Below are positions 58,601-64,000 of a stretch of 64,000 nt of DNA, piece after piece (position 1 is the first letter of the stretch; every line of letters starts with the position of its first letter). Source of the DNA: Xenia sp. Carnegie-2017 (taxonomy: Eukaryota > Cnidaria > Anthozoa > Malacalcyonacea > Xeniidae); contig NW_025813526.1 of the NCBI RefSeq assembly GCF_021976095.1, forward strand, positions 14,003,233 to 14,067,232, in the 5' to 3' direction. The position numbers were made by a program, and so were the translations under genes. The notes beneath the pieces are model-generated. The model was not told the origin of the DNA, made no database searches, and was given only the letters and a program-made list of their open reading frames with translations.

Positions 58601-61600
58601 GAAGACAAATCTATAATTGACAACGTCAGCATATCTCACGGATCACCAAACGCAATAAAATTTGTCTTAACTCTTTGAAATATTTAATAAACGGTCAGGT
58701 CTCACTTGCCTTCAAACGAATAAATAGTGTCACGATTCGTTGTTAGATTTTTATACAATCCAACCTCTCCCAATTGGCACAGTTCGAGCTAAATAGAATA
58801 AACCTGTTCATTTGGCAATATGCAATTGCTGTAATTAGTGACACGTGACATTACATAGCCTACTTACGGGTTATTCTATTAAAAGGAGAACAATGCAATA
58901 CTGAAGAAATGAACCTACCTTTTTTGTAAGTGATATAGCGCTGTTTCTCCTTTAATTAGAAGCAACTAAACATACCTTACGTACTTTGGTTTGCAACCAC
59001 ACTGAACAACAGAATATGAAATACAATATATTTGTTGAGTAAAAAGTTACTAAATTGCAAGAATTAAAGTGCGAGGACCGTCATAGCAAATGGGAGGAAA
59101 TGGACAATTAACACCTGACTGATGTAAAGGAAATTACCTGGATGAGAAATGGCAACCCTATTAGGCTACTAATTGGTGAATACAAATAGCATACGCGTTT
59201 TCTAAACTTTGGATGAGACTACAAAATCGTTTCGAAATCCTACTATATCAATTCTAACTAAGGAATTTTTAACATTTCGAAATAACTTGCTTAATTTTAG
59301 ATGCTTTCCGTAAATTATTTTTAATATTCAAATGACTACCTGATTACTTTACTTTAAAACTTTTATTTAAGGCAAAGAAAACAAAGAAAACAGACAAGTT
59401 AAAAGAAAACCCTGTGAAAAAAGTTCCCAGTTTCTGTCTTTTCCAAGGAAATCCCGTAGAACTGAAGCATCTAAAGAACTTAATGTAAGTCACGATGTTT
59501 ATCTAACTGCCAATACCCATTTCCGCGCACGAAATCTATGAAAACATGATGGCTTTTTTTTAAATAATAGCTACTTTATTTATTTATTTTGTATTTGCTG
59601 GTCTCTTCCAGCCAAAGTTCCTTCACCAAATCTAAAATAGTGCATTTCCTGGGCACGCACAATAAAATGGAGAAGATTGATTTACTAGCGTTATTCATTA
59701 AACTTGCAATATATATTACGTGTATGTGGTCTGCTTTTTTTCCAATTGTCTATTGGTGTTGACAATGTCGTGCGACATACAACTGTGTGTTAAAGAGTAT
59801 TCAGTTATAATGCAAGCAGAAAAATTTATTCAATGTATTATGAAGTATTTTTGTGGCATACTTTTAATATAGTATCTTTTAATACCTTGATAATTTTTTG
59901 ATGATTACTTTTTGTATTTTAGCTTTGTGACAAATTGTTAACAGAACTATGGGTATCCGATGATTCATATCCTTTTGCGCGTCCTGTAGATCATAAAAAG
60001 GTATTTGTGCACGTGTTTGTTCAAATTATACTTTGCCCTTTCTTACATATTACGAAGTTCCAATGATTTGCTGCTGCTAAAAAGTATTTTCTATTATTAG
60101 CTTTGTGAAACATCTCAGTTGCCAATGCTCAAAGTTTATTAAGTCTGTCTAAAGTCTCTTTACAGTTTAAGAGTTAGTAGTCTTGATCACATATCCAGGA
60201 AATGTTTATTGGTAAACTAATATGAGCCTTGTCAAGTATTCTTAGCTCGAGATTTATTTTCATCTCTTTCGAATTTACGTTTTTTGAGTTAATACTGGGC
60301 TCATTAATGTGGCAATGTAATTTTTTGTTATATTTTAGTTGGTAAGCGGCACTTCCAGTAAAATGGCGCACTTTGATTGGCTTAGAAAAATTTTTGCCTG
60401 TCCGTTACTTTCCTGTAATCGATCAGCGGTACATTTAGTGTATTTTACGTTTAAATATAAACAAACTTTGTAAAGCAAACACCAAAACGCAAGAAAAAAA
60501 CGAAACTAAAAATGTTTACCAATGTGAGTCGAAGTAGAAACACTCGGAATTCGAGTTTAATCATTCAGGCGACACAATTTCAAATGATTCAATTTTTCCT
60601 TACGGAAAAGTGAAAGCCAACCCGTACAAAACAGCGAGTATTAGGTCATATGATTCCACCTAGCAAACCTTTAATTTACCTTGCTTCCTTGAGAAATATT
60701 GGACCTCTTTTTTCTAATACGTAGCTACAAACTTTGCCATACGGGCTCGGGCTGCGCAAACAAACTTCAGTCTGATATTTCTCCGTTAAGACTTTTCGCT
60801 TGGCCTAATGGCTTAATATGTTTTATGATATCACTGTATCATATCACCACCAAAACTTGTGCCATAAGTAATCATGACCTATTCAACCATGCCAAAACTT
60901 AAAAAAACGCGTCGTGTTTATTGAAGGTACATTAACAATAGTTCTTTTGCGCTGTTATAGATTTACGTGTTTAGCGGGTTTTTTTTATTTCTATGAAAAA
61001 ATGAATAGTAGCGCGTTTTATTGTTTTTCAGGTCCCTGAGTACTACGAAATCGTTAAGAATCCAATTGATCTCACGAAAATCAAAACAAAATTGCAAACA
61101 CTAAACTACGATTCAGTGTATGATTTTGTGGATGACATGAAGCTATTGTTTGACAACTGCTATCTTTTTAATCAGGTATGTGAGCCATACTGTTTTGCAT
61201 AAGAGAATTTTATGTTGAAAGTTTGAGTTTAAAAAAGTTGTGCTTGAATGAAGTCATTTTAAAGTTTTGAAGTCTAATTTAATATTGTAATGCTGAGTTT
61301 ACTTATTCTTATGGTGCGTATTAAAGATAAGCTGAGCAGACTGTCGTATATGTATTACAAATTAGTGATCTTGCATGTCTGTAACTCATTAAATGCTGAC
61401 TATAATTTTGAAGGAATTCAATCTTTTCTATTTCTCCGAAGTAATTGCATTTGGTAAATGCAAATGCTTTAAAAAAAACATGCGTCGAACACTGACAAAT
61501 TCAAAGTATCTTAGCAGTTACTGGGCAAAACAGAGGGGGTGTAGTCATATTGCTAAAGGTGAACGAAAGGTCAATAAGATTTGTTGTTTCACTCTCTAAT

Positions 61601-61769
61601 TTTAATCTGTGTGTATATATTTTCTTTCAAGTCCGATTCCTCCATCTTTGAGAATGGTAAAAACTTGGAAAGGCAGTTCATGCTATTGATGCGTGAGAGT
61701 TTTCCTTCAGTTCATTATCAGTCGTCTCTTCCTGGTAATAATTCTGATAATTTAACTAAAAATGTTTAA
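52646..61769 (+). CDS. B-box / coiled-coil / bromodomain protein (TIF1-like)
   Basis: Eight exons: 52646-53270, 53495-53698, 53764-53987, 56771-56936, 59372-59484, 59923-60000, 61032-61175 and 61632-61769. All have GT-AG borders and matching phases, giving 563 residues. Residues about 18-55 form the first B-box (CQEYC, YYCAQC, FCADCF, EH); about 74-105 the second (CKKH, MCCMC, GHDF). A coiled coil of about 110 residues follows, as in TRIM proteins. The middle is Ser/Thr-rich and charged with a basic patch (VKRKP, FPRKSRR). The bromodomain is C-terminal: LCDKLLTELW, PFARPVDH, VPEYYEIVKNPIDLTKIK and LLFDNCYLFNQ, whose Asn is the acetyl-lysine contact. The layout resembles TRIM24/28/33 (TIF1) chromatin regulators, but there is no RING before the B-boxes and no PHD finger before the bromodomain. 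Expected role: nuclear reader of acetylated histones without its own ubiquitin-ligase or PHD reading activity. It looks intact. Confidence 0.88.
54283..55233. mobile_element. Candidate non-autonomous element with terminal inverted repeats
   Basis: Lies in intron 3 of the bromodomain gene. Left end GAGTTTCAGATTTGACTACG and inverted right end GAGTTTCAGACTTGACTACG match over about 40 bases, continuing with GACTAC and ACGTGATT on both sides. Inside near the right end is a pair of GTACTCGTAGTCGTC / GAGTACGAGTAC motifs. A target duplication was not clear, so the superfamily is open. No ORF. Confidence 0.6.
56937..59371. other. Intron 4 of the bromodomain gene
   Basis: No gene. A short direct repeat GATCGATTTTAATGTGA lies at about 57677 and 57742. 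ORFs at 57971-58276 and 58181-58372 show no domain. Confidence 0.5.
60001..61031. other. Intron 6 of the bromodomain gene
   Basis: Separates the two halves of the bromodomain ZA loop. No repeat or ORF of note. Confidence 0.5.
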
Positions 61770-63057
61770 TTTGTGTGTACACGCTATTACTACAAGTTGT
61801 AGCCGTTTGCTGTGTCTTAAATTATAGTAAAATCAACTAATATCGATTTTTTGAAGTATTTTGTAAAAATGAGAAGATTTTATGAAATTATTTAAAAATT
61901 TCTGGACTGCATTACAACGTTGTTAACGTACTTTAGTATCCTTTTGCATATATACCCTAACAATGTTCACGCGTATACGTATATTATCGTCATAGCAATA
62001 TTTAGGAAATAATGTTATTGTAAAATGAGATTATAAGAAAGATGTGATTGTGGTGAAAAAGTTGCCACATTATTCATTGACAACATTAAAAAATATCCAT
62101 GTTTACAAGACTTGGTGTGTAGCAAAAGTATTTAAAATCTCATACCCGCGATTTTTTACCTACACGTGGAGCATTTCGTGTCTTTGAGTTATCGATACTT
62201 TTATACTAGTTTTATTAACACGACATGAGTAGTAACATGCTATTGTGCTGTGTTTGCAACTAAGAGACTTAAATTTTGTAATTGTGCTACGTCACTAACA
62301 ATTCTACACATTCGGACTACAAGAAAGAAAGGGGGAAGGGAGTTAATATAATTCAGATCACTAAATGCTTCTTTCCTCGAAGACAAACAACCAATTCGTG
62401 AAATTTACCGTACTTCGTGCGTATTTGATGAACATCAACCACACGCATAGAATAATCTTCGAGTAAATGGCTCACAGTTGGTCATTTTTAACATATCGAA
62501 ATACAATACAACGACGATTTTGAAAACGTTTGTCTTGCATAATGATCGATATTTTGAAGAGTGCTTGATTTTTCTTTACCGGCACATGACCCCTTATATC
62601 ATTTCTCCGCAGTCAATCAAACAAACAAGGTATCTCTGCAACATTGTCTTGGCAACTTATGCTTTTTTAATGATCTTGTTGGAATAATTTTGATGAAAAC
62701 ACTTTGAACTACTCAAAGAACAGTTCTTATCAGGTACATTACATGATTTGTACTCGCCTGTTATTTTGAATCGAGAGGGAAGCGAATATCAATATTTCAA
62801 TGTATTTTTGTTATATTTGCAATAATATTTTTATCAGGAAGGGTGAAATTCAAAACAAAAATTGAGCAGTGCTCAATGTATAAATATTCATCCCCACTCC
62901 AATTTGCATTCTTGATTTGCCCTCTCCCAGAGCATAACAATCATTTGCTAAATGATTGGAAACATAATGAACTGCTTAAGATAAAAAAGGATGACAAATG
63001 TGTGTTGTCTGCAAAAGATGAGATGGACACAGCAAGCCACGCGGAAAGTTTTGCTTT
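61770..63057. other. 3' flank of the bromodomain gene
   Basis: No further coding exon was recognised. No canonical AATAAA is obvious in the first 200 bases after the stop, so the 3' UTR end is not placed. ORFs at 62478-62687 and 62843-63064 have no clear domain, though the latter may belong to the retroelement fragment that follows. Confidence 0.45.
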
Positions 63058-63480
63058 TTGCTAAAAAGTATTTTCTTGTCAAATGGCTATCACGGGAGAT
63101 TTATCGAGAAACTCTTTTATAGCTTTGACAATAATATCTTTGTCGGATCACATAAATGTCCTGTTTACGTAAACCTACCTCGGATAGGTTTGATTGCCGA
63201 AAGTAATTTTGAACGTGCGTTAAAGAATACAACTGAAAGGACGTTATACGCGGTTAAGTTAAGATGCATATTTTGAACGAGGACAATACTGCTACCGACA
63301 CCTAAAGATGTCCTGCCTGCTTTCTCTACAAGTTCCGTTATGAATTCAAATGCAAGTGTGATGCTGGTTACGTAGGTAGGACATCACAACAGCAGGGTTG
63401 CCAGATATTGTTTGCCAGCGGTTGCGATAGTACAAGCCGCGTAGCCAAGTTGGGGTGCAAGTTGCCAAAAAATCATCGTC
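63058..63480 (+). mobile_element. Penelope-like retroelement fragment, fossil
   Basis: The reading SIFLSNGYHGRFIEKLFYSF, then HKCPVYVNLPRIGLIAESN is typical of the stretch that follows the reverse transcriptase of Penelope-like elements. A second piece with YEFKCKCDAGYVGRTSQQ fits the start of their GIY-YIG endonuclease. It is a short, old, broken remnant. Confidence 0.6.
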
Positions 63481-64000
63481 AAGAAGGGTTTTCATGCATC
63501 ATAAAAACATGTTTTGTCATTTTTGAAGCTCCTCTTTAAAGCGTTGCGTTGTGCTTGATAATGATTCTTTAACATAGGTCTTTTGATACTTTCCATATAT
63601 ATACTATTTCTTATTGCAAGATCGTTCGATGGTGTCGTTTTTAATTACCTTAGCTTTATTATTTGACACAAACAAAGTTTAAAAAAAACTTGTGAAATGG
63701 TTCAAATGGACATTTTCCCATTCGATTTCTTTAAAAAAGCTATTAAAAATTTCATGTATTGCGTGAAAATAAAAAAAACCTAGCATTTTCTTGGGTTTTC
63801 AGAAAAGTTTATACATTATGTACATGGTCTACAATCATCGTCATATATTAAAGTACCTAGAAGAGTATTGTAATTGTTTAAATTAATTTCTTTATTCTTT
63901 TGTTGCTATTAGTAAAGGAGAAGGGTTGAACAGATTGATTGAAACATTGTGCAGCGACCCCTACCCAAAATAAAGGGAATAAACAGTAGATCAACTTTGT

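Overview
The window is AT-rich animal DNA with spliced genes and GT-AG introns. It is best read as a cnidarian, probably a hydrozoan. That call is inference: it rests on the low GC content, the intron style and a set of repeat protein families (KDZ transposase, P2X7-C-like zinc domain, THAP/Kolobok, a Myb/SANT-like family) that I associate with cnidarian genomes. No single sequence fixes the species.

Only two loci look like ordinary host genes. At the left edge (109-4309, minus strand) is part of a secreted, cysteine-rich modular protein with a signal-peptide exon and a possible TATA box; it runs off the window. At 52646-61769 (plus strand) is an eight-exon, 563-codon gene with two B-box zinc fingers, a coiled coil and a C-terminal bromodomain. 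It is a TRIM24/28/33 (TIF1)-like chromatin reader without a RING or PHD finger, and all its splice sites and reading phases agree.

Almost everything else is repetitive. From 9185 to 17361 lies a tandem array of a 1.9-2.3 kb non-coding unit, which differs between copies by one internal sub-repeat of about 350 bp. The last unit is split by a 16.5 kb insertion (17362-33901); array sequence resumes at 33906 and stops near 34051. The insertion has long imperfect terminal inverted repeats and a TTAA target duplication, and it contains the C-terminal part of a Kolobok-type transposase, so I call it a Kolobok-class element. Inside it is a much larger cargo: a 15-exon KDZ-type transposase with a CxC zinc cluster, two P2X7-C-like zinc-domain genes, a THAP exon, a pseudokinase-like gene and an unrecognised minus-strand gene, plus two small MITEs. 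All its genes carry at least some damage.

From 34 to 52 kb there are layered transposons: two hAT/ZMYM-like transposase fragments in opposite orientation around a GC-rich truncated LINE, an orphan gene fragment, a hAT-type MITE, and a THAP9/P-element-like transposon broken by two later insertions. One of these is a nearly intact RTE-type LINE with a perfect 16-bp target duplication; the other is a 355-bp TTAA MITE. A Penelope-like fragment lies near the right end. Nested insertions let the order of events be read directly.
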